41,419 bases of DNA from an uncultured Bacteroides sp. (GTDB lineage: Bacteria > Bacteroidota > Bacteroidia > Bacteroidales > Bacteroidaceae): positions 1 to 41,419 of the forward strand of contig CALUOR010000032.1 in NCBI GenBank assembly GCA_944322285.1, written 5' to 3'. The translations under genes and the position numbers were made by a program. Under the pieces are notes generated by a model. It did not search any database, was not told the DNA's origin, and saw nothing but the letters and a program-made list of their open reading frames with translations. This document shows, one piece after another, positions 8,619 through 15,573 of the stretch. How positions within the stretch are numbered: the stretch's first letter is position 1; each line of letters begins with the position of its first letter.

Positions 8619-8660
8619 GTTCGGGATTTTATTTTAGATGTGCAAGATTTCGTGCGAAAA
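8619..8660. repeat. 42-bp direct repeat, right copy, overlapping a promoter
   Basis: One mismatch to 7815-7856. On the minus strand this copy supplies the upstream part of the promoter-like sequence for the 59-aa gene; the left copy sits past the end of the 165-aa gene. Confidence 0.85.
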
Positions 8661-8683
8661 GGTGATAATGCGTTTCTTTCAGT

Positions 8684-8719
8684 GTCCAATAATTGGACGC
8701 TACTGTCTAATAATTGGAC
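8684..8719. promoter_or_regulatory. two tandem palindromes, candidate activator sites for ABC locus 1
   Basis: GTCCAATAATTGGAC (8684-8698) and GTCTAATAATTGGAC (8705-8719) are dyads spaced 21 bp start to start, so they lie on the same face of the helix. They end 54 bp upstream of a sigma-54-like -24 element, a normal distance for enhancer sites of NtrC-type regulators. The full dyad reads TGTCC-A-A...T-T-GGACA. That the regulator encoded at 30178-31554 binds here is inference. Confidence 0.6.
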
Positions 8720-8773
8720 ACTTGGATTTCGGGCGTTTTTTGTAACATGTTGAAAATTCGTAGTTTATATTTT

Positions 8774-8789
8774 TGGCACGGTTTTGGTA
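8774..8789 (+). promoter_or_regulatory. sigma-54-like -24/-12 promoter of ABC locus 1
   Basis: TGGCACG (8774-8780) is a perfect -24 box; after 10 nt from GG the -12 dinucleotide is GT rather than GC (TGGT at 8785-8788). The site at 31681-31696 has the same GG-N10-GT form. A start near 8800 would coincide with the left end of element copy C, so the transcript leader would be about 160 nt and nearly all element. Confidence 0.5.
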
Positions 8790-8796
8790 TAGGGGT

Positions 8797-8952
8797 AAAT
8801 GGGAATTTAGCGGGGCAGAGCCCCGCAATGTGTCAATGTGCTAATATGCTAATGTGCTAATGCCCTGCAGCATGAAAACGCATTGCGGCAAACACAGCGC
8901 AGCCCAATTAGCACATTGGCACATTTATTACATTAGCACATTAAATTATATG
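8797..8952. repeat. MITE-like intergenic element, copy C
   Basis: Left end AAATGGGAATTTA (8797-8809); the right end is degraded (AAATTATATGAT from about 8943). Inside are a CGGGGC/GCCCCG hairpin (8811-8825) and a long imperfect inverted repeat built of GTGCTAAT units (about 8828-8862 with 8908-8943). The interior is close to copy D but unlike copies A and B. It fills the gap up to 7 bp before the permease ATG. Confidence 0.7.
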
Positions 8953-8959
8953 ATACATT

Positions 8960-11275
8960 ATGAAGCAACTTTACTACGTTATCCAGACTTTGCGCCACGC
9001 GGCGGGTAGCAACCTCTTCAAGGTGTGCTCGCTGGGGCTGGCGTTGGCGATGAGCGTGCTGCTCTTTGCCCGTGTGGCCTACGAACAGAGCTACGACACG
9101 TGTTTCCGCGACTATGACGACATCTACCAGGTGTGGACGCAATACGTCATCAAAGGGGAGAAGCTGGACTGGCAGGAGCAGAACATGGGGCCTACGGTAG
9201 GTGCCATCCTGGAGTACTTCCCCGACCAGGTGGAGGCGGGCACGTGTACCAACTTCTTCTTGATGAAGGCTCCTTTGTACAAGGGTAACGTCCGTTTTGA
9301 CGAGCCGAAGCTCTGCGCCGACTCACTGTTCTTCAGCACGATGGGCGTCGAGGTGCTGAGCGGCAATCCCGTGCGGGACCTCCAGCAACCGCACGTCATC
9401 TACTTGAGCGAGTCGTTTGCCAAGCGTCTGTTCGGCGGTGAGAACCCCATCGGCAAGACGCTGAACTATAACCACGAACGCGACCTGACGGTGCGCGGCA
9501 CGTATGCCGACCTGCCGGACAACACCACGGTGAAGGCGGACGCCATCGTGTCCATGCCTCCCTCATGGGCGAAAACGCAACTGAACTATTCGTGGGACGG
9601 GGGCGACTCCTACCCGCAATACGTCCGTCTGAAGCCCGGTACGGATGTGGAGGCACTGAACGCCCGCATCGACGACCTCATCTCCCAGGTGATGCCCGAC
9701 CGCGGGAAGGACGGCTTCGACCTGAACATCCGGGTGGCTCCCTTGCGCGACACGTACCGGAGTTATGACCAAGTGGCGCGCATGAAGGTCATCATGCTGG
9801 TGCTGGGCTTGAGCATCCTCTTCATCACCGCGCTGAACTATGTCCTGCTCAGTGTCTCCAGCCTGTCGCGCCGTGCCAAGGCGGTGGGCGTGCACAAGTG
9901 CAGCGGGGCGAGCGGCGGGGGCGTGTTCGGTATGTTCCTGCTGGAGACAGCGGTCATCGTCCTGCTGGCGGTGGTGGTGATGGTCTTGCTGATGGTTGGT
10001 TTCCAGGACTTCGTGGAGGACACGGCGGCTACAAAGCTCCGCAACCTCTTCACGTGGGACCGCCTGTGGGTGCCGGTACTGACGGTGCTGCTGCTCTTCG
10101 TGGTGGGCGGCGTGCTGCCCGGCCAGCTGTTTGCCCGCATCCCCGTGACGCAGGTGTTCCGCCGCTATACGGAAGGCAAGAAGGGCTGGAAGCGCCCGTT
10201 GCTGTTCGTGCAGTTCGGGGGCGTGGCCTTCATCTGCGGACTGATGGGGATGATTATGCTGCAATACCAATACGTCATGAACAAGGACATGGGCTTCACC
10301 GCCGACCGGATAGCGCTGACCAGTCTCGGCAACAACTCGGACGAGCAGAGCAAGAACTTTGTGACCTTCTTCAAGAGCCTGCCCTACGTGGAGGACGTGG
10401 CCGGCGCCATGGGCGACCCGTTGCAGGGCTACAGCGGCACGATGATAAACAACGAGAGCGGCGAGAGCATCTTCTCCGCCCGCTTCGACATGATAACGGA
10501 GAACTACGCTTCCCTCATGGGCATGACCATGCTGAAGGGCCGCATGCCCCGCAACCGGGACGAGGTCGTCATCAACGAGGATTTTGCCAAGCGCCTGCAC
10601 TGGACGGCGGACAATGCCGTGGGACAGGTGGTACACACCATGGGCATGACTCCCAAAGTGGTGGGTGTGGTGAAGGACTTCCAGATACAGAGCTACTACA
10701 CGCCGCAGATGCCCTACATCGGCTTCGGTGCCCAGTGGGTCAACTACGTAGCCACCTTCAAGCTGAAAGAGCCTTTCGGCGACAACCTGCTGAAGTTGCA
10801 GAAGGCGGTGGCCGAGGCGTATCCCGACAAGACCATCGACATCCTGTCCATGCCGCAGATACGTGACAATATGTATAACGCCGTCCGCGTGTTCCGCAAC
10901 GCCACCGTCGTGGCAGGCCTCGTGATGTTTGTCATCATGCTGATGGGCCTCTTGGGCTACACCGCCGACGAAGTGCAGCGCCGCAGTAAGGAGATAGCCA
11001 TCCGCAAGGTGAACGGCGCCGAAGCATCCGGCATATTGGAACTGTTGGGACGCGACATCTTTGTCGTGGCGGCTCCCGCCGTACTGATAGGCATCCTCGC
11101 CGCGGTCTACGTCAACCACTTGTGGCTGGACATGTTCTCCACGCAAGTGCCCGCCGGCTGGCCGATGTATGTGCTGACGGCTCTTGTCCTGCTGGCGCTC
11201 ATCACGGGCTGCGTGCTGTGGCGTACGTGGGGCATTGCCAACGCCAATCCCGTGGAGAGTATCAAGGCGGAGTAG
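8960..11275 (+). CDS. FtsX/MacB-type ABC transporter permease (locus 1, first)
   Basis: 771 aa with the duplicated layout of this family: TM1 (about 20-40), a periplasmic MacB-PCD-like domain (about 45-260), three TMs forming the first FtsX module (about 275-390), a fifth TM (about 415-435), a second periplasmic domain (about 440-660), and a second three-TM FtsX module (about 670-765). Conserved text includes RRAKAVGVHKCSGAS and RRSKEIAIRKVNGAE after the FtsX TMs and the ending NPVESIKAE. Such permeases use ATP hydrolysis in the cytoplasm to move periplasmic domains, for export or envelope signalling rather than import. Its ATPase partner is at 11411 and a second permease at 12171. The gene is GC-rich compared with the region to its left. 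No HlyD-like adaptor or TolC-like channel is present. Confidence 0.93.
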   Translation: MKQLYYVIQTLRHAAGSNLFKVCSLGLALAMSVLLFARVAYEQSYDTCFRDYDDIYQVWTQYVIKGEKLDWQEQNMGPTVGAILEYFPDQVEAGTCTNFFLMKAPLYKGNVRFDEPKLCADSLFFSTMGVEVLSGNPVRDLQQPHVIYLSESFAKRLFGGENPIGKTLNYNHERDLTVRGTYADLPDNTTVKADAIVSMPPSWAKTQLNYSWDGGDSYPQYVRLKPGTDVEALNARIDDLISQVMPDRGKDGFDLNIRVAPLRDTYRSYDQVARMKVIMLVLGLSILFITALNYVLLSVSSLSRRAKAVGVHKCSGASGGGVFGMFLLETAVIVLLAVVVMVLLMVGFQDFVEDTAATKLRNLFTWDRLWVPVLTVLLLFVVGGVLPGQLFARIPVTQVFRRYTEGKKGWKRPLLFVQFGGVAFICGLMGMIMLQYQYVMNKDMGFTADRIALTSLGNNSDEQSKNFVTFFKSLPYVEDVAGAMGDPLQGYSGTMINNESGESIFSARFDMITENYASLMGMTMLKGRMPRNRDEVVINEDFAKRLHWTADNAVGQVVHTMGMTPKVVGVVKDFQIQSYYTPQMPYIGFGAQWVNYVATFKLKEPFGDNLLKLQKAVAEAYPDKTIDILSMPQIRDNMYNAVRVFRNATVVAGLVMFVIMLMGLLGYTADEVQRRSKEIAIRKVNGAEASGILELLGRDIFVVAAPAVLIGILAAVYVNHLWLDMFSTQVPAGWPMYVLTALVLLALITGCVLWRTWGIANANPVESIKAE

Positions 11276-11285
11276 CCCCCTCCTT

Positions 11286-11389
11286 CCTCCCCCTGATGGG
11301 GGAGGTGAACGGATGAATTCTTATAAGATATAATATTAACCATTTAATTACCGCCTCACTTTCAAACTCCCTCCCTTCGGGGGGGAGGG
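11286..11389. repeat. two GC-rich hairpins between permease and ATPase
   Basis: CCTCCCCC-TGAT-GGGGGAGG (11286-11305) and CCCTCCC...GGGAGGG (11369-11375 with 11383-11389). Neither is followed by a clean T-run, so both are more likely processing or stability elements within the operon than full terminators. The second ends 21 bp before the ATPase ATG. Confidence 0.55.
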
Positions 11390-11410
11390 TTGGGGAGGGG
11401 CTTACTGACT

Positions 11411-12091
11411 ATGATTGAGATTAACGACATCAGCAAAGTATTCCGTACGTCGGAAGTAGAAACCGTGGCATTGAACCACGTCAACTTAGAAGTGAAAGAA
11501 GGCGAGTTCGTCGCCATCATGGGCCCGTCGGGCTGTGGCAAGTCCACCTTATTAAATATATTGGGACTGCTGGACAATCCCACAGAGGGCAGTTACAAAC
11601 TCTTGGGCGAGGAAGTGGCCGGCCTGCACGAGAAGGAGCGTACCCGTGTGCGCAAAGGGAAGATAGGCTTCGTGTTCCAAAGCTTCAACCTGATAGACGA
11701 GCTGAACGTCTTCGAGAACGTGGAACTGCCACTGACCTACCTCGGCATCAAGGCGTCCGAGCGCAAGCGCATGGTGACCGAACTGCTGCAGCGCATGAAC
11801 ATCAGCCACCGTGCCAAGCATCTGCCGCAACAACTCTCAGGCGGTCAACAACAGCGTGTGGCCATCGCCCGCGCCGTCGTCACCAACCCCAAGCTCATCC
11901 TCGCCGACGAGCCTACCGGTAACCTCGACTCGAAGAACGGCAAGGAAGTGATGGACCTGCTGACCGAACTCAACCGCCAGGGCACGACGGTCGTCATGGT
12001 GACGCACTCGCAACACGATGCCGGCTTTGCCCATCGCACGGTACATCTGTTCGACGGTAGTGTCGTGGCCAATACGATGAACGAGCAGTAA
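11411..12091 (+). CDS. ABC transporter ATP-binding protein (LolD/MacB type, locus 1)
   Basis: 226 aa from the ATG at 11411; an upstream in-frame ATG at 11390 lies within the GC-rich hairpin and is unlikely. Walker A GPSGCGKST, signature LSGGQQQR, Walker B LILADEPTGNLDS and the switch His in VMVTHS are all intact. The family pairs with FtsX-type permeases and sits on the cytoplasmic face of the inner membrane. It is flanked by two permeases (8960 and 12171), so it could energise both. It is very similar to the second ATPase at 35868, including the FQSFNLIDEL and FENVELPL stretches. Confidence 0.95.
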   Translation: MIEINDISKVFRTSEVETVALNHVNLEVKEGEFVAIMGPSGCGKSTLLNILGLLDNPTEGSYKLLGEEVAGLHEKERTRVRKGKIGFVFQSFNLIDELNVFENVELPLTYLGIKASERKRMVTELLQRMNISHRAKHLPQQLSGGQQQRVAIARAVVTNPKLILADEPTGNLDSKNGKEVMDLLTELNRQGTTVVMVTHSQHDAGFAHRTVHLFDGSVVANTMNEQ

Positions 12092-12117
12092 AACAACTAT
12101 ATTATTGCACAGACGCT

Positions 12118-12149
12118 GCTTCGTGGGCGCGGCTCGTCGCTCACGAAGC
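12118..12149 (+). terminator. hairpin between ATPase and second permease, possible attenuator
   Basis: GCTTCGTG (12118-12125) pairs with CACGAAGC (12142-12149), followed by TTTTGTT. It sits 26 bp after the ATPase stop and 21 bp before the permease start and may reduce read-through into the second permease. Confidence 0.5.
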
Positions 12150-12170
12150 TTTTGTTCCTTATATCATTAT

Positions 12171-14483
12171 ATGACTATGAGACAGTTCTATTATATTATA
12201 CAGACGTTGTCGCACGGACGAGGCGCGAACTTTGTGAAGATAGTGTCGCTGGCGTTGGGGCTGCTGATCACCATGTACCTGTTCGCCCACATAGCTGTCC
12301 AGCTGAGTTATGACAAGTTCTACAAAGAGCCGGAAAAACTATGCAAAGTCTATACCGGATGGCTGAAGAATGGGAAACTGGAAGGTCGTGAAGGTGTTTA
12401 TACCATTCATCGGATACCCGGTACGATAGCCGAGGCGTTCCCCGACCGGGTACAGTCGGCCACTGCCTGCTCTTCCTTAGTGGGCAATACTTTTAGCATC
12501 GGTGACAAGAAGATTCAGCTGAATACCGTTGCGGGCGACACGCTCTACTTTGCCACCCTTGGGCTGGAGGTGCTCGAAGGCAATCCGCAGGATCTGGCCA
12601 ATCCGGACATGGTGTTCCTCTCCGAGACAGCTGCCCGCCAACTGTTTGGCGGTGAGTCTCCCGTAGGAAAGATTATCACTTACCACGTGCGTGACCAGAA
12701 GATACCCATGCTGGTCAGGGGCGTGTTTCGCGACATTCCGTTGACCCATTCCCTGAACAAACCTTCCGATGCCGTGGTGTCTTTCTCTTGTGTGGACAGA
12801 TATTACGGATGGGCGATCGGCTGGAATGGCGGCGGGAACTTCGATGGCTATGTGCGCTTGCGGCAAGCTGATGACCTCGACTGGCTGAACGAACGCCTGA
12901 GTGCCACCATTGCCCGGTATATACCTCCGGAGAGGGAACTGGAACTTTCTGTTCGATTGGTTTCCATTCGGGACATTCATCTGAACAATTCGAACGTACG
13001 GCGGAACATTTACATGATGTTGTGTTTGAGCGTCATTTTGCTGCTGACCACCGCTTTGAACTATGTGCTGAGTTCCATCTCTTCGCTGACCGGACGGGCT
13101 AAGGCGATAGGCGTACACAAGTGCAATGGAGCCGACGCGGGCAACATCTATCGGATGTTCATGCTGGAGACGGCAGTAGTTGTGCTGCTGGCGTTGGCGT
13201 TGGCCGCCGGATTAATTTACTTTTTCCGTGAACCGGCCGAACAACTTACCGGCATCCCTTTGCAGTTGTTGTTTGCACCGTCCAACCTTTACGCGCCCTC
13301 TATTGCCATTGTCCTGCTGTTCCTTATCGGAGGTTGCCTGCCGGCCATGGTCTTCTCACGCATTCCGGTGACGCAAGTATTTCAACGGGTCACCGCCCGC
13401 CGCAGTGGATGGAAGAACGCCTTGCTGGTGGTGCAGTTTGCCGGAGCGGCCTTCTTTATCGGCATGATGGTAGTGGTGGTGATGCAATACTGTCACGTGC
13501 TCTACCGCGACCGTGGCTGGAATCCCGAACGGGTGGCTTACGTTAGTTGTTATAGCCCGAATGTCAACCGGGAACAACTGTACACCCACTTGCGTAACCT
13601 GCCTTACGTAGAAGCGCAGGCTTCATCCCAGCCCAGTTGTATGGGCTTTATTCAAAACAGACCGATACACGATGCGCAAGGCAATGAACTGTTCCATCCG
13701 CGAAACGGGTGGTTCGACAAGGACTTTGTGCCTTTCATCGGGCTGAAGCTGAAGGAAGGACGTAACCTGACGGGCGACCGCCAACTGTTGGTCAACGCTC
13801 CGTTCTGCCGCATGATGGGGTGGACGGACAGCCCCATCGGCAAGCAAGTGGACGAGTATGGTACCGTGGTGGGACTGTTGGACCGTTTTGCCTATCCTAG
13901 TGGTCCGGATGATATGGACCCCATCATGGTAGAGTGGTGCGAAGGTGTCGGGCCAAGCATCTCTGTAAAGCTGAAAGAGCCTTTTGAAGAGAACTTACGT
14001 CGGCTGAACGAGGAGATGAAACAGACGTACCCGCAAGTGGACTTGCAGTTCGAGTCTATGGAACAATGGATGTTTGACTCAGGTAAGGGGATACGCATGT
14101 TTGGAAATATCCTGCTGATTGCTACTGTGGCCATTCTTTTCATCACCCTTATGGGCATTATGGGCTACGTGAACGATGAAATCCGCCTGCGCAGTAAGGA
14201 GATAGCTATCCGCAAAGTGAACGGAGCAGAGTCAGGGGACATCCTGCGCCTTCTCTCGAAAGCTGTGAGCATGATAGCCGTTCCTTCTGTCGTGGCGGGA
14301 ATCGTGGGGGCTTATTACGCAGGGAGGATGTGGCTGAGCAATTTCTCCGATGTGGTGTCACAGCCCGTTGCCGTCTATGTCTTGCTGGTAGTGTTCGTGG
14401 TGCTTCTTATCCTCTTTGTAGTCGTGATGAAGGCATGGCGCATCGCTAACGAGGACCCCGTGCGGAGCATCAAGTCGGAGTGA
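12171..14483 (+). CDS. FtsX/MacB-type ABC transporter permease (locus 1, second)
   Basis: 770 aa from the ATG at 12171 (or 768 from 12177). An in-frame ATG at 12105 would add 22 residues encoded by a hairpin and is rejected; MRQFYYIIQTLSHGRG also aligns with the MKQLYYVIQTLRHAAG start of the first permease. It has the same 8-TM, two-FtsX layout, with RAKAIGVHKCNGAD, LRSKEIAIRKVNGAE and NEDPVRSIKSE. The first permease is a clear paralogue, so the two may form a heterodimer with the shared ATPase; that is inference. It ends next to the tandem palindrome array at 14497. Confidence 0.92.
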   Translation: MTMRQFYYIIQTLSHGRGANFVKIVSLALGLLITMYLFAHIAVQLSYDKFYKEPEKLCKVYTGWLKNGKLEGREGVYTIHRIPGTIAEAFPDRVQSATACSSLVGNTFSIGDKKIQLNTVAGDTLYFATLGLEVLEGNPQDLANPDMVFLSETAARQLFGGESPVGKIITYHVRDQKIPMLVRGVFRDIPLTHSLNKPSDAVVSFSCVDRYYGWAIGWNGGGNFDGYVRLRQADDLDWLNERLSATIARYIPPERELELSVRLVSIRDIHLNNSNVRRNIYMMLCLSVILLLTTALNYVLSSISSLTGRAKAIGVHKCNGADAGNIYRMFMLETAVVVLLALALAAGLIYFFREPAEQLTGIPLQLLFAPSNLYAPSIAIVLLFLIGGCLPAMVFSRIPVTQVFQRVTARRSGWKNALLVVQFAGAAFFIGMMVVVVMQYCHVLYRDRGWNPERVAYVSCYSPNVNREQLYTHLRNLPYVEAQASSQPSCMGFIQNRPIHDAQGNELFHPRNGWFDKDFVPFIGLKLKEGRNLTGDRQLLVNAPFCRMMGWTDSPIGKQVDEYGTVVGLLDRFAYPSGPDDMDPIMVEWCEGVGPSISVKLKEPFEENLRRLNEEMKQTYPQVDLQFESMEQWMFDSGKGIRMFGNILLIATVAILFITLMGIMGYVNDEIRLRSKEIAIRKVNGAESGDILRLLSKAVSMIAVPSVVAGIVGAYYAGRMWLSNFSDVVSQPVAVYVLLVVFVVLLILFVVVMKAWRIANEDPVRSIKSE

Positions 14484-14496
14484 AACGGATGGCCTG

Positions 14497-14609
14497 TCAA
14501 GGGTCACAGTGACTGTTGATAAAGGGTCACAGTGACTGTTAACGAAGGGTCACAGTGACTGTTGATGAAGAGTCACAGTGACCCTTGACGAAGAGTATCA
14601 GATACCCCT
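14497..14609. repeat. tandem palindrome array, 23-bp period, five units
   Basis: GTCACAGTGAC occurs at 14503, 14526, 14549 and 14572, exactly 23 bp apart. The fifth position (14595) reads GTATCAGATAC: different bases but still a perfect dyad. The outer ends of units 1 and 4 (14497-14513 with 14572-14588) also pair at 16 of 17 positions. The array lies directly after the second permease, between convergent genes. Spacers are 12 nt and nearly constant, so it is not a CRISPR. Confidence 0.85.
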
Positions 14610-14624
14610 AATTGGGAACACAGA

Positions 14625-14675
14625 GGCACGAAGACACAGGGAGAATATGCACAAACAACTCCGTGTCTCCGTGCC
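14625..14675. terminator. hairpin between convergent genes
   Basis: 14625-14643 pairs with 14659-14675 (GGCACG-AGACAC-GGAG core, one mismatch and a two-base bulge). It separates the permease end (14483) from the solute-binding protein end (14685) and probably acts as a two-way transcription barrier, although T-runs are weak. Its interior text resembles the hairpin arms of element copies A and B. Confidence 0.5.
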
Positions 14676-14684
14676 CGATGTTTT

Positions 14685-15542
14685 TCAATTCGATGTACCC
14701 TTCGTCCCGTAATACCGTTGGTAAATGTCCTTGTAAGCTTGGGTGGGCTTGAAACGTTCGAGCCAGGCGTTCAGGCTATCCCGCAGGACGGGCGAGTGCT
14801 TGCCTACAGCCCATGAATAGAACTGTGTGAAACTGATGTCGGTGGAGATGTCTATTTGTGGCATGCTGTCGGCGGCGGCACGGGCAATGCCTTCATCGCA
14901 CACGGCATAGTCAATATCGCCGTGCGCCACCATGGCTATCAGTTGTTCCGGTCCGTATTTCTCTACTTCATTGATGTAGATGGTATCGGCAATTTCGTCC
15001 CCCAGGTTGCGAATGCGCAGGATGGAAGGCGACCCTTTGACTACGTGCAACGTCCGTTTGGCCAGGGAAAGGTGGCTTTTGACGAACAGGGAATCGGTGG
15101 GCGAGGTTGCTTTGCGTTGCACCAGTACTTCCTTTTTCAGTACGATGGGGGTGGTGAGCAGCAGCGAGTCTTTGAACGAACTGACAGCGGGAATTTCGTT
15201 GGCAACAATGTCGAACGCTCCTGCGGAAAGATCTTTCATGCGCTTGTAGAAACTCATTTCGGGCATGATGGCAACTTGCAGGCCATGGTCGCGGGCAAAA
15301 GCTTCAATGAGTTCATAATCGAATCCGGCCAACGTATCTCCTTTAACGAACATACTGATGGAATTGTATTCCAGCGCGGCGCGCAACACACCTTTCTCAA
15401 CGATGTCGGCATAATCATACAGAGTGGCAACAGACTGAGGTTCAGAAGACTTGCGCGTGGCAAGGAGAATTACAATGACTATCGCTATAATTGCAATGAT
15501 GGCATATAGCCCTGTGCGCATGTGTTTTTTGTCTGGTATCAT
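14685..15542 (-). CDS. membrane-anchored family 3 solute-binding protein (MltF N-domain-like)
   Basis: 285 aa from the ATG at 15542; an in-frame ATG at 15602 would overlap the porin-like gene by 29 nt and precede the TM with non-hydrophobic residues. One TM (about 12-28) anchors a periplasmic domain with the two-lobed amino-acid-binding fold of SBP family 3: GVLRAALEYNSISMFV, GFDYELIEAFARDHGL and DIVANEIPA near the start, and YQRYYGT at the end. It resembles the N-terminal half of the lytic transglycosylase MltF, but the transglycosylase domain is absent. It lies 31 bp downstream of the porin-like gene, probably co-transcribed. A role in sensing peptidoglycan fragments or amino acids is inference. 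Confidence 0.8.
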   Translation of the reverse strand: MIPDKKHMRTGLYAIIAIIAIVIVILLATRKSSEPQSVATLYDYADIVEKGVLRAALEYNSISMFVKGDTLAGFDYELIEAFARDHGLQVAIMPEMSFYKRMKDLSAGAFDIVANEIPAVSSFKDSLLLTTPIVLKKEVLVQRKATSPTDSLFVKSHLSLAKRTLHVVKGSPSILRIRNLGDEIADTIYINEVEKYGPEQLIAMVAHGDIDYAVCDEGIARAAADSMPQIDISTDISFTQFYSWAVGKHSPVLRDSLNAWLERFKPTQAYKDIYQRYYGTKGTSN

Positions 15543-15573
15543 ATATAAAAAGTGTTGGTCGTAAAAAGCCCGG

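Noticed and set aside
8447-8665. 72-aa plus-strand frame
   Set aside because: It lies opposite the 59-aa gene, runs through the 42-bp repeat and lacks a ribosome-binding site.
9563-11146. Long minus-strand frame (527 aa) opposite permease 1, and a 322-aa plus-strand frame at 9898-10866
   Set aside because: Both are shadows of a GC-rich gene; their products are His/Gln- or Arg/Gly-rich low-complexity text without domains, while the permease frame is clearly real.
12105-12170. 22-residue N-terminal extension of the second permease
   Set aside because: It would be encoded by the hairpin at 12118-12149, and the paralogous permease starts at the position equivalent to 12171-12177.
14497-14609. 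CRISPR array
   Set aside because: Period is only 23 bp, the 12-nt spacers are nearly constant, and no cas genes are nearby.
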